Origin: Bacteroidales bacterium
Lineage (GTDB): Bacteria > Bacteroidota > Bacteroidia > Bacteroidales > Muribaculaceae
DNA: 64,000 bases
Assembly: GCA_029218425.1 (NCBI GenBank)
Contig: JAQXRH010000010.1
Coordinates: 49,703 to 113,702, forward strand
Direction: 5' to 3'
Numbering within the stretch: position 1 is the first letter of the stretch; each line of letters opens with the position of its first letter. The translations under genes and the position numbers were made by a program. Shown here in pieces: positions 10,100 through 17,982 of the stretch. The notes under the pieces are model-generated. The model did no database searches. It was not told the DNA's origin and worked only from the letters and a program-made list of their open reading frames with translations.

Positions 10100-10491
10100 G
10101 ATGGCGCCGGATACATACTGTCGCGGCCTCGGCGCTCTGCATTATCGTATGCGGGGCGGCCGACGGTGCGGGAGGCAGGGCGCTGCAGTATGCCGACACG
10201 GTGATTGATGTGGGTGGCGTGAGCGCTCGGTCATATATGCATGAGTGTCGGTTTCGGGCGGTCAATGTGTCGGACAGTGCGGTGAGCATATACGGTGCGG
10301 CGTCATCGTGCGCATGTACCGTGCCGCAATATCCGCATGAGCCTGTCGAGCCGGGCGATACGGCGGAGGTGACTGTGGCGTTTGATGCGTCGGGGCAGCC
10401 TGCGGGGCCGTTTGTCAAGAAAATCAGGGTAATGGATACGTCGGCGCCGGGACGGCCTGTGACGCTGCGCATAGTGGGGAGGATAGAGTAG
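10096..10491 (+). CDS. DUF1573 domain protein
   Basis: A 131-aa exported protein: hydrophobic N-terminus, then one DUF1573 domain with the characteristic ASSCACTVPQYP motif and a closing VEPGDTAEVTVAF / GRPVTLRIVGRIE strand pattern of an immunoglobulin-like fold. The start codon overlaps the stop of the CotH gene (ATGA), indicating translational coupling and that it is the last gene of the operon. DUF1573 proteins are common in Bacteroidota and are considered extracytoplasmic accessory proteins; no biochemical role is established. Confidence 0.85.
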   Translation: MRWRRIHTVAASALCIIVCGAADGAGGRALQYADTVIDVGGVSARSYMHECRFRAVNVSDSAVSIYGAASSCACTVPQYPHEPVEPGDTAEVTVAFDASGQPAGPFVKKIRVMDTSAPGRPVTLRIVGRIE

Positions 10492-10514
10492 CGCGTTCCG
10501 CACGGGCGTATCTG

Positions 10515-11417
10515 TCAGCCGCGTTCGGCAAGGCGATAGGCTGTGGGAGGCATGCCCATTATTTTGGTGAAGAGGCGAGTGAAGTAGTAAGAGTCGTCAA
10601 ATCCGAGCTTGGCGGATATTTGGTTGATGTTCATGTCGGTAGAGTCGAGCATTTGGCAGGCGGATTGCATCTTTATGAGGTTGAAGAAAGAGATAGGCGC
10701 ATGGCCGACAGTGCGTTTGAAGATGGTAGAGAAATGGTTGGGCGTGTAGCCGGTGAAATCGGCGAGTTGGGCGAGAGTGATGTGCCGTTCGAGATTTTCC
10801 TTCATGAATTTAATGGCCGACATGCAAATAGAATCGGAGTCGGAGTGAGAAGCTTCGTCGGAGGAAGCGCCTGCGAGCCGGTATTGCCTGATGTAGCGAA
10901 GCGAGCCGAGGAAGTGGTGCAAGAGAGATAGCGCGTAATGAAGGTTTTCGATAGAGAAGCCGGCTTTCAGCGTGAAGAAAATTTCCTCGAAGATGGCGAT
11001 ACGGTCGGAAATTCGCGAGTTGCGAGCCGGTGTGATGATGTGAGGGGTGTGCATTCCGGCGGCATAATGAGGGGCGAGCGCGCCGTTGAAGTGAATCCAG
11101 TAGATAGTCCATGGGCATTCGTCGTCGGAGCCGTAGGCATGAGGGCGGTCGTTAGGAAGGATGAAGAATTGACCGTTGGAAACGTCGTAGCGAGTGTCGC
11201 CTATTCGGTACCATCCGCGCCCTTCGACGCAGTAAATTAAAATGAATTGACCGAGAGCCTCATTGCGTTCGCGGAAATGATGGCGAGCAGAGGGGTAGTA
11301 GCCGATGTCGGTGATGTGGAGCGCAGAGCCAAGAGGGTCGCGCTCCAGCATGTCGAGAATCATCTTGGGGATGACGATGGAGCGTTGACCGCGAAAACCT
11401 TCTTTTATGCGTATCAT
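10515..11417 (-). CDS. AraC-family transcriptional regulator
   Basis: A 300-aa one-component regulator. Residues about 40-150 form a cupin-like ligand-binding domain (QFILIYCVEGRGWYRIGD, ILPNDRPHAYG, YWIHFNG). The C-terminal ~100 residues hold two helix-turn-helix motifs of the AraC type (ITLAQLADFTGYTPNHFS and INQISAKLGFDDSYYFTRLF). The gene is convergent with the glycosidase operon, only 23 bp past its end, so it is a plausible sugar-responsive regulator of it, although it could act elsewhere. A -7 like element TATCTTTG (minus strand, 11499-11506) gives a leader of about 75 nt; a matching -33 is not obvious. Confidence 0.92.
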   Translation of the reverse strand: MIRIKEGFRGQRSIVIPKMILDMLERDPLGSALHITDIGYYPSARHHFRERNEALGQFILIYCVEGRGWYRIGDTRYDVSNGQFFILPNDRPHAYGSDDECPWTIYWIHFNGALAPHYAAGMHTPHIITPARNSRISDRIAIFEEIFFTLKAGFSIENLHYALSLLHHFLGSLRYIRQYRLAGASSDEASHSDSDSICMSAIKFMKENLERHITLAQLADFTGYTPNHFSTIFKRTVGHAPISFFNLIKMQSACQMLDSTDMNINQISAKLGFDDSYYFTRLFTKIMGMPPTAYRLAERG

Positions 11418-11572
11418 AGCGTAAGGTGGGGAAAAAGTGTTTTCAGATGGTAAATCAGGTATTAATGGTTAAAATAGCTGTTAGGTAACCGCTTTTTACA
11501 AAGATAATGAAAAAATTATCAAAATTGGAACGTGTTTGCAACATTATTAACATATGTTTTGATATATGAGCA

Positions 11573-11603
11573 ATTGAGTTGCCCACTCAGAAAGGTACCT
11601 TTG
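11573..11603 (+). promoter_or_regulatory. recA promoter
   Basis: Bacteroidota-type promoter: ATTG at 11573-11576, 19 bp, then TACCTTTG at 11596-11603. Transcription would begin near 11610 and leave a ~75-nt A/G-rich leader before recA. No obvious LexA-like palindrome was seen overlapping it. Confidence 0.7.
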
Positions 11604-11684
11604 CGTAGTAGCGAGGCAAAAAAGGAAAGAGATAACAGCCGCGCGAAAAAAAGAAAAAGAAAGGACAAATAAAAGAAGGATATT

Positions 11685-12851
11685 ATGGCAACAGAAAAGA
11701 CAAAGAAAAGGATATTGAAAGAAGCGAGCGACAGTAGGACGGCAAAGCTGAGTGCGTTGCAGTCGGCGATGAGCAAGATAGAGAAAGACTACGGTCGCGG
11801 AGCGATAATGCGTTTGGGCGACAATGCGGTAGAGCAAGTGGAGGTGATACCGACGGGGTCGGTGGGGCTTAATTATGCGTTGGGCGTAGGCGGTTATCCC
11901 AAGGGAAGGATAATAGAGATATTCGGGCCGGAGTCGTCGGGTAAGACCACGTTGGCCATACATGCGATAGCGCAGGTGCAACAACAGGGGGGCATAGCGG
12001 CGATAATAGATGCGGAGCATGCGTTCGACCGTTTTTATGCAGAGAAGTTGGGTGTGGATGTCAACGAGCTATTGTTGGCGCAGCCCGACACCGGGGAGCA
12101 GGCACTGGAGATAGTAGAGCAGTTGATAAGGTCGTCGGCGGTAGATTTGATTGTAGTAGACTCAGTGGCGGCTCTGACGCCGAAGAGCGAGATAGAGGGT
12201 GAAATGGGCGACCGGAATATGGGTTTGCAGGCGCGGTTGATGTCGCAGGCTATGCGCAAGCTGACCGGAGCGATATCGCGTACGAACACCACATGTATAT
12301 TTATCAACCAGTTGCGAGCGAATATCGGGTCGATGTTCGGGCCTACGGAGACGACGACAGGCGGGAATGCGTTGAAATTTTATGCGTCGGTAAGGATAGA
12401 TATACGTCCAGGAACGGCAGTGAAGGATGGCGATAACGTGTTGGGCCGTCATGTAAAGGTTAAGGTGGTGAAGAATAAGGTAGCTCCGCCATTCAAGAAA
12501 TGCGAGTTCGACATAATGTTTGGCGAGGGGATATCGGCGTCGTATGAGATAATAGACATGGGAGTGGAGAATAATGTGATACAGAAGACAGGGTCGTGGT
12601 ATCGCTATAAAGGGAGCAACATAGCGCAGGGGAGAGATGCGGCAAAGCGCGTGATAGATGAAAACAGTGATTTGGCTGCGGAGCTTGCCGGGGAGATAAT
12701 GGCCGCGCTGGGATGTGGAGAAGCACGGGTTGAGGAGGAGCGAGAGGCCGGGGGAGGTGCGCTCGCCGATAGTGTAGAAGAAGAGATTGCCGAGGATGGG
12801 GCGTTTGTAGAAGATGAGGAGCTGGAGGCGATAACGCTTGAGGAGTTTTAG
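11685..12851 (+). CDS. recA: Recombinase RecA
   Basis: DNA-dependent ATPase that forms filaments on single-stranded DNA for homologous recombination. The 388-aa protein carries Walker [10 protein letters not shown] (81-89), the polymer-interface and L1/L2 region ([21 protein letters not shown] in the usual place), and the strongly acidic C-terminal tail typical of bacterial RecA ([18 protein letters not shown]). It is longer than the E. coli protein (353 aa), mostly in the acidic tail, as is usual in Bacteroidota. Single gene with its own promoter; an inverted repeat element (12877-12994) follows it. Confidence 0.98.
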   Translation: MATEKTKKRILKEASDSRTAKLSALQSAMSKIEKDYGRGAIMRLGDNAVEQVEVIPTGSVGLNYALGVGGYPKGRIIEIFGPESSGKTTLAIHAIAQVQQQGGIAAIIDAEHAFDRFYAEKLGVDVNELLLAQPDTGEQALEIVEQLIRSSAVDLIVVDSVAALTPKSEIEGEMGDRNMGLQARLMSQAMRKLTGAISRTNTTCIFINQLRANIGSMFGPTETTTGGNALKFYASVRIDIRPGTAVKDGDNVLGRHVKVKVVKNKVAPPFKKCEFDIMFGEGISASYEIIDMGVENNVIQKTGSWYRYKGSNIAQGRDAAKRVIDENSDLAAELAGEIMAALGCGEARVEEEREAGGGALADSVEEEIAEDGAFVEDEELEAITLEEF

Positions 12852-12876
12852 CGGGGGATAGGCGCGCCGGTGTGTG

Positions 12877-12994
12877 GTAAATCGGCGTCCTCCGGACACC
12901 ACCGCGTGGGTGTAGGCTGATGACCCCGCACGCCGGTCGCTGCGCTCCCTCGGCGTACGGGGCTACTAATAATCGGCGTCCTTGGCGGACGCCC
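12877..12994 (-). repeat. Triple-hairpin dispersed repeat (R2), inverted copy
   Basis: This ~118-bp stretch is the reverse complement of sequences at 33812-33922 and 40604-40714. Shared blocks are CGCCGATTATTAGTAGCCCC, GTACGCCGAG and ACGCCGATTTAC. In this copy the outer hairpin GGCGTCC-TTGGC-GGACGCC lies at its right end. It sits between recA and tdk, in the opposite orientation to the other two copies. It contains no open frame of interest. Confidence 0.8.
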
Positions 12995-13104
12995 TCGCCG
13001 GGGGTCGGATGGGTGGATAAGACGTATAATTCTTATAATTCTTATAAGTCGGATGGGTGGAGGGGGAGTAAGGTGGCTGGGGTGGATAGGTGGATGGTGG
13101 TGGG

Positions 13105-13728
13105 TCAGATGAACGGGAGAGTGTCGCGCGAGGATTGCTCGATGCGTTTGTTGCGCCAGCATTTACGGCAAACGGCGATGTAGCGGTCGTCGCCGCCGAT
13201 TTCGACTTGGTCGCCTTCTTCGACGAAGTCGCCGTTGGCGTCGATACGGGCGTTGATGATAGTTTTACGGCCGCAGGTGCAAGTGGATTTTATTTCGTCG
13301 ATGGTGTCGGCGATTTCGAAGAGTCGCCGGGAGCCTTCGAAGAGGTGGGATTTGAAGTCGGTGCGAAGGCCGTAGCATATGACGTTGGAGCCGAAGTCGT
13401 CGACGATGCGCGAGAGTTGGTCGACTTGTTCGGCGGAAAGGAATTGTGCTTCGTCGATGAGGAACCAATCGATAACCGACATGGTTTTTTCGAACAGGTC
13501 GTGGGCAAAGGCGTAGAGGTCGGTGTCGTTGTAGATCCATTCGCATTTACGTTGTATGCCGATACGGGATTTGATGACGTTGTCTTTGTCGCGGGTGTCG
13601 ATGACGGGTTTCATGCATATGTATTGCATGTTTCGTTCTTCGAAGTTGTAGGCAGTGGTAAGTAGCAGGGCCGTTTTGGCGGAGCCCATGGTGCCGTATC
13701 GGAAGTAAAGTTTGCCTTTGCGATTCAT
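13105..13728 (-). CDS. tdk: Thymidine kinase (type II)
   Basis: Cytosolic ATP-dependent phosphorylation of thymidine for salvage. The 207-aa protein has the P-loop GTMGSAKT (12-19), the Walker B-like DWFLIDEAQFL, and the zinc-binding lasso formed by CTCGRKT and CRKCW near the C-terminus, as in bacterial TK-II enzymes. An upstream in-frame ATG at 13806 exists, but the promoter -7 element (13776-13783) lies between it and MNRKGKLYF, so the start at 13728 is chosen. The gene stands alone, convergent with recA across the R2 repeat. Confidence 0.95.
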   Translation of the reverse strand: MNRKGKLYFRYGTMGSAKTALLLTTAYNFEERNMQYICMKPVIDTRDKDNVIKSRIGIQRKCEWIYNDTDLYAFAHDLFEKTMSVIDWFLIDEAQFLSAEQVDQLSRIVDDFGSNVICYGLRTDFKSHLFEGSRRLFEIADTIDEIKSTCTCGRKTIINARIDANGDFVEEGDQVEIGGDDRYIAVCRKCWRNKRIEQSSRDTLPFI

Positions 13729-13775
13729 GGTCGGGGGGGTGAAGTGAAAAAGGAGATTTCTGAAAAAATTGAAGT

Positions 13776-13807
13776 CAAAGATACGTTTTTTAGCTACGAT
13801 AGGCAAA
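13776..13807 (-). promoter_or_regulatory. tdk promoter
   Basis: Read on the minus strand: TTTG (13804-13807), 20 bp, TATCTTTG (13776-13783), an exact match to the Bacteroidota vegetative consensus. The predicted transcript starts near 13769, about 40 nt before the chosen tdk start. Confidence 0.8.
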
Positions 13808-14032
13808 TTATTTGTGGAAAAGATATCAACAGCGGGGATAAAAAAGCGAGGGCTGAACGGAGGTGGGCCGATGCAAGGGGGGGGTGGGCCGTCTTTTGTG
13901 AGTGATACGTAATGCGGCAGTTTGGTAGCGTAAAGATGTCGTTAACGTATTTTTTATGGCGATTTGCAAGTATAAAAAGTATTTTTATTACTTTTGCATA
14001 GGTTTTCAAATATAAAGCTAAACGATGGAGAA

Positions 14033-14146
14033 ATGTTTGGCATAGGTGGCGAGGGGTATATGAGATTGAATGTCGGAACGCAGCGTAAAGCGCTGGAAGA
14101 AGCCATGTTGCGGTTGCGTAGGGCAGTGGCGGGAATAGGCCGGTAG
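14033..14146 (+). pseudogene. C-terminal remnant of a PatB/MalY-type C-S lyase (aminotransferase fold)
   Basis: A 37-codon frame reading FGIGGEGYMRLNVGTQRKAL then EEAMLRLRRAVAG matches the end of PLP-dependent cystathionine beta-lyases of the PatB/MalY type, where FG..GEG(F/Y)hRLNhG..R..LEEAhhRh is the closing helix region. The catalytic domain and PLP lysine are absent, so this is a leftover of a deleted gene. A TACTTTTG element at 13989-13996 lies upstream, with TTTG at 13963 but 22-bp spacing. It lies just before cysK, suggesting a former sulfur amino acid cluster. Homology is from memory of the family and not searched. Confidence 0.6.
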
Positions 14147-14168
14147 GGCAATATACCACATTTATGGT

Positions 14169-14200
14169 ATTGCGCAGAGTGGCAAACGGCGATATCTTTG
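14169..14200 (+). promoter_or_regulatory. cysK promoter with overlapping inverted repeat
   Basis: ATTG (14169-14172), 20 bp, TATCTTTG (14193-14200). A TTG-initiated longer frame would begin inside the -7 element, so the ATG at 14231 is the right cysK start. Just upstream and overlapping the -33 is the inverted repeat ATACCA-CATTTA-TGGTAT (about 14152-14169), well placed for a repressor or activator of sulfur assimilation. Confidence 0.75.
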
Positions 14201-14230
14201 CATCAGAATAATCACAAAAACAAAAACATT

Positions 14231-15181
14231 ATGTCACGTATTCACAGCAATCTTACATCCTTGATAGGCAATACGCCCCTACTTGAAGTAGGCAGGATAG
14301 CAGCATCGGAAGGTCTTAAAGCCAAAGTAATAGTAAAACTTGAGTATTTCAATCCGGGCGGAAGCGTCAAAGACCGAATCGCCTTGTCCATGATAGAGGC
14401 GGCAGAGAAGGATGGAGTGCTCAAGCCGGGAGCGACTATCATAGAGCCGACGAGCGGCAATACCGGAATAGGTCTTGCGTGGGTGTCGTCGGTAAAAGGA
14501 TACCATCTAATACTTACCATGCCCGAGACGATGAGCGTGGAGCGCCAGAATTTGCTCAAGGCCCTCGGAGCTACCCTTGTGTTGACACCCGGAAGCGAAG
14601 GGATGAAAGGCGCAATACGTAGAGCTAACGAGATAAAGGAACAAACAGAAGGCGCAATAATACTTCAACAATTCGAGAACCCCGCCAACCCCGCTGTTCA
14701 CGAGAGCACAACTGCCGAAGAGATATGGGCAGACACCGACGGGAAGGTCGACATCTTCGTGGCAGGAGTGGGAACTGGCGGTACGGTGAGCGGCACGGCT
14801 GCCGGACTCAAGAAGCACAATCCCAAAATCCAAGCTGTAGCAGTTGAGCCGGCAACGTCGCCCGTTCTCTCCGGAGGCAACCCTGGGCCGCACAAGATAC
14901 AGGGCATCGGAGCCGGGTTCGTGCCCAAGAACTTCAATCGTGAAGCCATCGACAAGGTTGTCCAAGTGAAGGACAACGATGCCATACGCACCTCGCGCTT
15001 GCTTGCCCAGAAAGAGGGATTGCTTGTAGGCATCTCGTCGGGAGCATCGTTGTATGCGGCGTTGGAGCTTGCCAAGCAGCCCGAAAACGAAGGGAAGACC
15101 ATAGTGGCATTGCTGCCCGACACGGGCGAACGCTATCTGTCGACAGTGCTCTATGCCTTCGCCGAATACCCAATAGAATGA
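14231..15181 (+). CDS. cysK: Cysteine synthase A (O-acetylserine sulfhydrylase)
   Basis: PLP enzyme making cysteine from O-acetylserine and sulfide. The 316-aa protein shows NPGGSVKDR with the PLP lysine K47, the substrate loop PTSGNTGIG, the phosphate-binding GTGGTVSG, and the SSGAS motif near the C-terminus. The length is that of the CysK family. It is monocistronic by position: a small unknown ORF starts 14 bp later, but the MATE gene further on has its own promoter. The inverted repeat over the promoter suggests regulation by sulfur status, which is an inference. Confidence 0.96.
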   Translation: MSRIHSNLTSLIGNTPLLEVGRIAASEGLKAKVIVKLEYFNPGGSVKDRIALSMIEAAEKDGVLKPGATIIEPTSGNTGIGLAWVSSVKGYHLILTMPETMSVERQNLLKALGATLVLTPGSEGMKGAIRRANEIKEQTEGAIILQQFENPANPAVHESTTAEEIWADTDGKVDIFVAGVGTGGTVSGTAAGLKKHNPKIQAVAVEPATSPVLSGGNPGPHKIQGIGAGFVPKNFNREAIDKVVQVKDNDAIRTSRLLAQKEGLLVGISSGASLYAALELAKQPENEGKTIVALLPDTGERYLSTVLYAFAEYPIE

Positions 15182-15195
15182 CATATATTCCATAA

Positions 15196-15366
15196 ATGAA
15201 GCTGGTCCCTTTTGTCATATTTGATAATCAGGATATTACCCGCGTAGGCCTACGCGGGTATATCTCTTTGTTATATGCAGGCGCCAAAGTGAGCGAAGTG
15301 CACGTCAAGAAAAGCCTGTACGGGCAGTTGTCGGTTGACGAGCCCGCCGTGGTGGTGCTGGATTAA
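15196..15366 (+). CDS. Small ORF of unknown function containing a 24-bp perfect palindrome
   Basis: A 56-aa open frame beginning MKLVPFVIFDNQDITRVG and ending VDEPAVVVLD, 14 bp after cysK. No family is recognised. It reads like an intact short domain (mixed hydrophobic strand, helix with LLYAGAKVSEVHVKK, then a strand-like end). The palindrome at 15237-15260 encodes residues RVGLRG within it. It might be a decayed piece of a larger gene; the next frame (15411-15590) also looks broken. Confidence 0.35.
   Translation: MKLVPFVIFDNQDITRVGLRGYISLLYAGAKVSEVHVKKSLYGQLSVDEPAVVVLD
15237..15260. repeat. Perfect 24-bp palindrome
   Basis: TACCCGCGTAGG followed by CCTACGCGGGTA, with no spacer; flanks GATAT and ATATC extend the symmetry with one extra base. 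No T-run follows, so a plain terminator is unlikely. A dimeric DNA-binding protein site or a cruciform is possible. It lies inside the small ORF after cysK. Confidence 0.85.
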
Positions 15367-15410
15367 CATATGACGATGCGAAGCGCACTGGGCTGCTTAA
15401 TCAAAAAAAC

Positions 15411-15590
15411 ATGTTGGAAGAAATAAAGCAACGTATACTCACTGCCGTGGGCAACAACGTGGCAGAGGACCTTGCGCTCTTCGACAAAGCCTGCCACGAC
15501 AATTAGGCGCGCATGATGGCTGGCGCCATTGCCTACCGTTGTTTCCCAGGCAGCGCAGAGCGCCGGGCATGCTACCCCGGCCTATCGTAG
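15411..15590 (+). pseudogene. Broken small ORF of unknown origin
   Basis: Starts MLEEIKQRILTAVGNNVAED and reaches a TAG at 15504-15506, after which the same frame continues (ARMMAGAIAYRCFPGSAERR) to a second TAG at 15588. The amino acid character is protein-like on both sides of the internal stop, which suggests a decayed gene. No family recognised. With the preceding 56-aa frame this makes the 15.2-15.6 kb gap look like gene debris. Confidence 0.3.
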
Positions 15591-15612
15591 CTGTCGTAGC
15601 TGAGCGCGGTTT

Positions 15613-15643
15613 TTTGCACCTCGGAAAACTATGCTTATCTTTG
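15613..15643 (+). promoter_or_regulatory. Promoter of MATE transporter gene
   Basis: TTTG (15613-15616), 19 bp, TATCTTTG (15636-15643), a full consensus match; the leader to the ATG at 15666 is about 15 nt. Confidence 0.75.
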
Positions 15644-15665
15644 CAGTCCTAAAAGTGACAGGACA

Positions 15666-17021
15666 ATGGAAAGAGATAAGCTTGATTTCGGCAATGGCAA
15701 AATAAGCCGATTGTTTCGTGCCATGTTTTTCCCTACGCTGGTAGGGATGCTTTTCAACTCGTTGCTTAACCTGTGTGATGGCATGTTTGTGGGCCACGGG
15801 GTAGGTAGTAATGCTTTGGCAGCTATCAATATAGTGGCGCCGCTGTTTTTGGTGTGCACCGGCACCGGTCTGATGTTTGGCATCGGAGCGTCTGTGATAG
15901 GGAGCATACGCCTGTCGGAAGGTAACGTCAAGTCGGCGCGTATCATAATGACGCAGTCCTATATCGTGGGCACCGTGATATTCGGTGGTGTGATAGCATT
16001 GTCGCTGGTATTCACCAAGCCGGTGCTGTGGCTGCTTGGTTGTAGCCAAGTGCTTGAGCCATTGGCCACCGACTATCTGCTATGGCTCTTGCCGGGCTTG
16101 ATGTTCCTGTATCTGCAATGCGTGGGCATGATGCTGATACGCTTGGACGGAGCGCCAAAATTTGCCATGGCGATACAGATAGTAGCAGCGTTGCTCAATA
16201 TATTTCTCGACTGGCTGATGGTGTATCCCATGGATATGGGCATCAAAGGCGCGTCTATGGCGACGTCGATATCGTGCATAGTGGGAGGGCTGATGGTGCT
16301 CGGCTACTTCCTTTTCTTTGCGAAGACGCTCCGGTTTTATCGGCTTAGGATGTCGATGAAGTCGATGCTTCTGACCTTGCGCAACACGGTTTACATGATT
16401 AAAATCGGCATGGCTACTCTCATTGCCGAATTGGCGATAGGGGTGATGATGGTGGCAGGTAACTATGTGTTTATGCGGGCTTTGGGAGAGTCGGGGGTGG
16501 CGGCTTTTAGCGTGGGGTGCTACCTGTTTCCCTTGATATTTTCCATAAGCAATGCTGTGGCGCAGGCGGCGCAGCCAATTATCAGCTACAACTATGGGGC
16601 GGGTCACCATCAACGTGTAAGCCAGGCCAAGCGCGTGGCCGTCATCGCCGGGGCGATATGCGGCGCTGTTATCACCGTCGTGATGTGGATAGGTGCGCCA
16701 CTGCTCACCGGTATTTTTCTCGAGAGCAGTGAGCCGGCCTATTTGCTTGCTGTCGGCGGATTGCCCTTGCTTGGCCTGTGTGCCATCTTTTTCGCGCTAA
16801 ATATCACCTTTATAGGGCATTATCAGAGTTGCGAGCGGTCGTTGCGTTCGATTGTGTTTATGCTGTTGCGCGGCATTATCTTCGTGGTGCCCGGATTCTT
16901 CCTCCTGCCGCAGTTGCTGGGCACGGCAGGCCTGTGGCTCGCCATCCCCGTGTCGGAACTCCTCACCTTGCTTGCCATCGCCATTTTCCGATTGGCACTA
17001 ACCGGTATCGACATCACCTAA
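15666..17021 (+). CDS. MATE family multidrug/metabolite exporter
   Basis: Inner-membrane antiporter of the MATE family (451 aa, about 12 predicted membrane segments). Family features are the N-terminal FPTLVGMLFNSLLNLCDGMFVGHGVG, the symmetric second half beginning near KIGMATLIAELAIGVMM, and AAQPIISYNYGAGHHQRV. Substrate cannot be read from sequence. It has its own promoter. No regulator is adjacent. Confidence 0.93.
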   Translation: MERDKLDFGNGKISRLFRAMFFPTLVGMLFNSLLNLCDGMFVGHGVGSNALAAINIVAPLFLVCTGTGLMFGIGASVIGSIRLSEGNVKSARIIMTQSYIVGTVIFGGVIALSLVFTKPVLWLLGCSQVLEPLATDYLLWLLPGLMFLYLQCVGMMLIRLDGAPKFAMAIQIVAALLNIFLDWLMVYPMDMGIKGASMATSISCIVGGLMVLGYFLFFAKTLRFYRLRMSMKSMLLTLRNTVYMIKIGMATLIAELAIGVMMVAGNYVFMRALGESGVAAFSVGCYLFPLIFSISNAVAQAAQPIISYNYGAGHHQRVSQAKRVAVIAGAICGAVITVVMWIGAPLLTGIFLESSEPAYLLAVGGLPLLGLCAIFFALNITFIGHYQSCERSLRSIVFMLLRGIIFVVPGFFLLPQLLGTAGLWLAIPVSELLTLLAIAIFRLALTGIDIT

Positions 17022-17196
17022 CAAGAGGGGATTATGCACTACTCGGTGCTATCATGGAACAGAACGGCTTTGATACAGAATTTCTGAAGTGCAGGCTTAA
17101 TGGCACTACTAATCTTCAAAATGTTATGTTTTTTTGTACTTGTATTCGTAGACTTTGCGATATTGGATACAAAATATAAGCAAAAAATGGATTCCT

Positions 17197-17249
17197 GGGT
17201 CAATGTAAAAAGTAGGTTGTTAAAATATGGGCAAAGTACCCATTGTGCA
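17197..17249 (-). repeat. 53-bp dispersed repeat (R3), copy 1
   Basis: On the minus strand this matches 26903-26955 at 47 of 53 positions by eye; the shared core is TTGCCCATATTTTAACAACC. It lies in the 17022-17376 gap between the MATE gene and tRNA-Ser; nothing else supportable was found in that gap. Confidence 0.75.
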
Positions 17250-17349
17250 ATTCAACCGGTATTTGCAGCTGAGGCTGATTTTGTTCTACATAACCATCCG
17301 AAACGTGACGGATGTGCAAAAGGTGCGATAGTGAATTGTTAGATAAAGT

Positions 17350-17464
<115 letters not shown>

Positions 17465-17551
17465 TTGTGATATGTGCTTGCCCTTGTTTCGCAGGGGCGT
17501 TGCAATGTAGGTTTTGCTTCGCAACCGCTGTTGCTGTCTCCATTGCGAGTG

Positions 17552-17583
17552 CAAATTTACGGCTAATTTTTTTATTTTCCAAA
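17552..17583 (-). promoter_or_regulatory. tRNA-Ser promoter
   Basis: Minus strand: TTTG (17580-17583), 20 bp, TAAATTTG (17552-17559), fitting the consensus; it lies ~88 bp upstream of the mature tRNA 5' end. Confidence 0.65.
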
Positions 17584-17599
17584 TTATTGCCCGGGTTTT

Positions 17600-17803
17600 A
17601 TGAAAAATTTCCGTACGCTGCTCTCAACGCTGCTCTCTTCTGGCAGGCGCATAATTGGCGATTTGACGGAAGAAAACATTCTTTCGACAGTCGAATTTCA
17701 ACTTTTTGCGCTACTCTCAAGCCTGCACTCTCAGCTACTCTCAAGCCGGTCCTTTGCGCTGCTCTCAAAAATGGTATGTGAAAAATACGTCCGTGGACGT
17801 TAG
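17600..17803. other. Gap with short CTCTCAA-type repeats, no gene called
   Basis: Between tRNA-Ser and the GH2 gene the sequence repeats short words: GCTACTCTCAAGCC twice and CTGCTCTCAA three times. Open frames here (for example 17600-17803, rich in Leu-Leu-Ser) look like by-products of the repeats and show no family resemblance. Confidence 0.4.
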
Positions 17804-17942
17804 GCAAGTGGATATTCGCGGTTCATGTATTTGCGCGGGCGTCGGGGGCGATTTCGGGCAAATGAGATGGCTTCCCGGACCCGTTGGCACGATATTCCTA
17901 TTATTTTACCTTGGTGTGCTATTTTTTATGGGCGTATTGCGC

Positions 17943-17950
17943 TACTTTTG
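17943..17950 (+). promoter_or_regulatory. -7 element before GH2 gene
   Basis: TACTTTTG fits TAnnTTTG and lies 33 bp before the GH2 start. A -33 match at the right spacing is weak (TTTT at 17922). Confidence 0.5.
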
Positions 17951-17982
17951 TGAAGTAATAACAAACCTAATTCCATAAATTC

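Noticed and set aside
10620-11240. Plus-strand frames opposite the AraC gene.
   Set aside because: The minus-strand protein has a cupin-like domain and two helix-turn-helix motifs; the opposite frames lack any domain.
17100-17342. An 80-aa plus-strand ORF in the gap before tRNA-Ser.
   Set aside because: It runs through repeat R3 and shows no domain.
17645-17672. A dif site near the strand-composition switch (GGCGCATAA followed by six bases).
   Set aside because: The left half resembles a XerC arm, but the right half matches the XerD arm at only a few positions.
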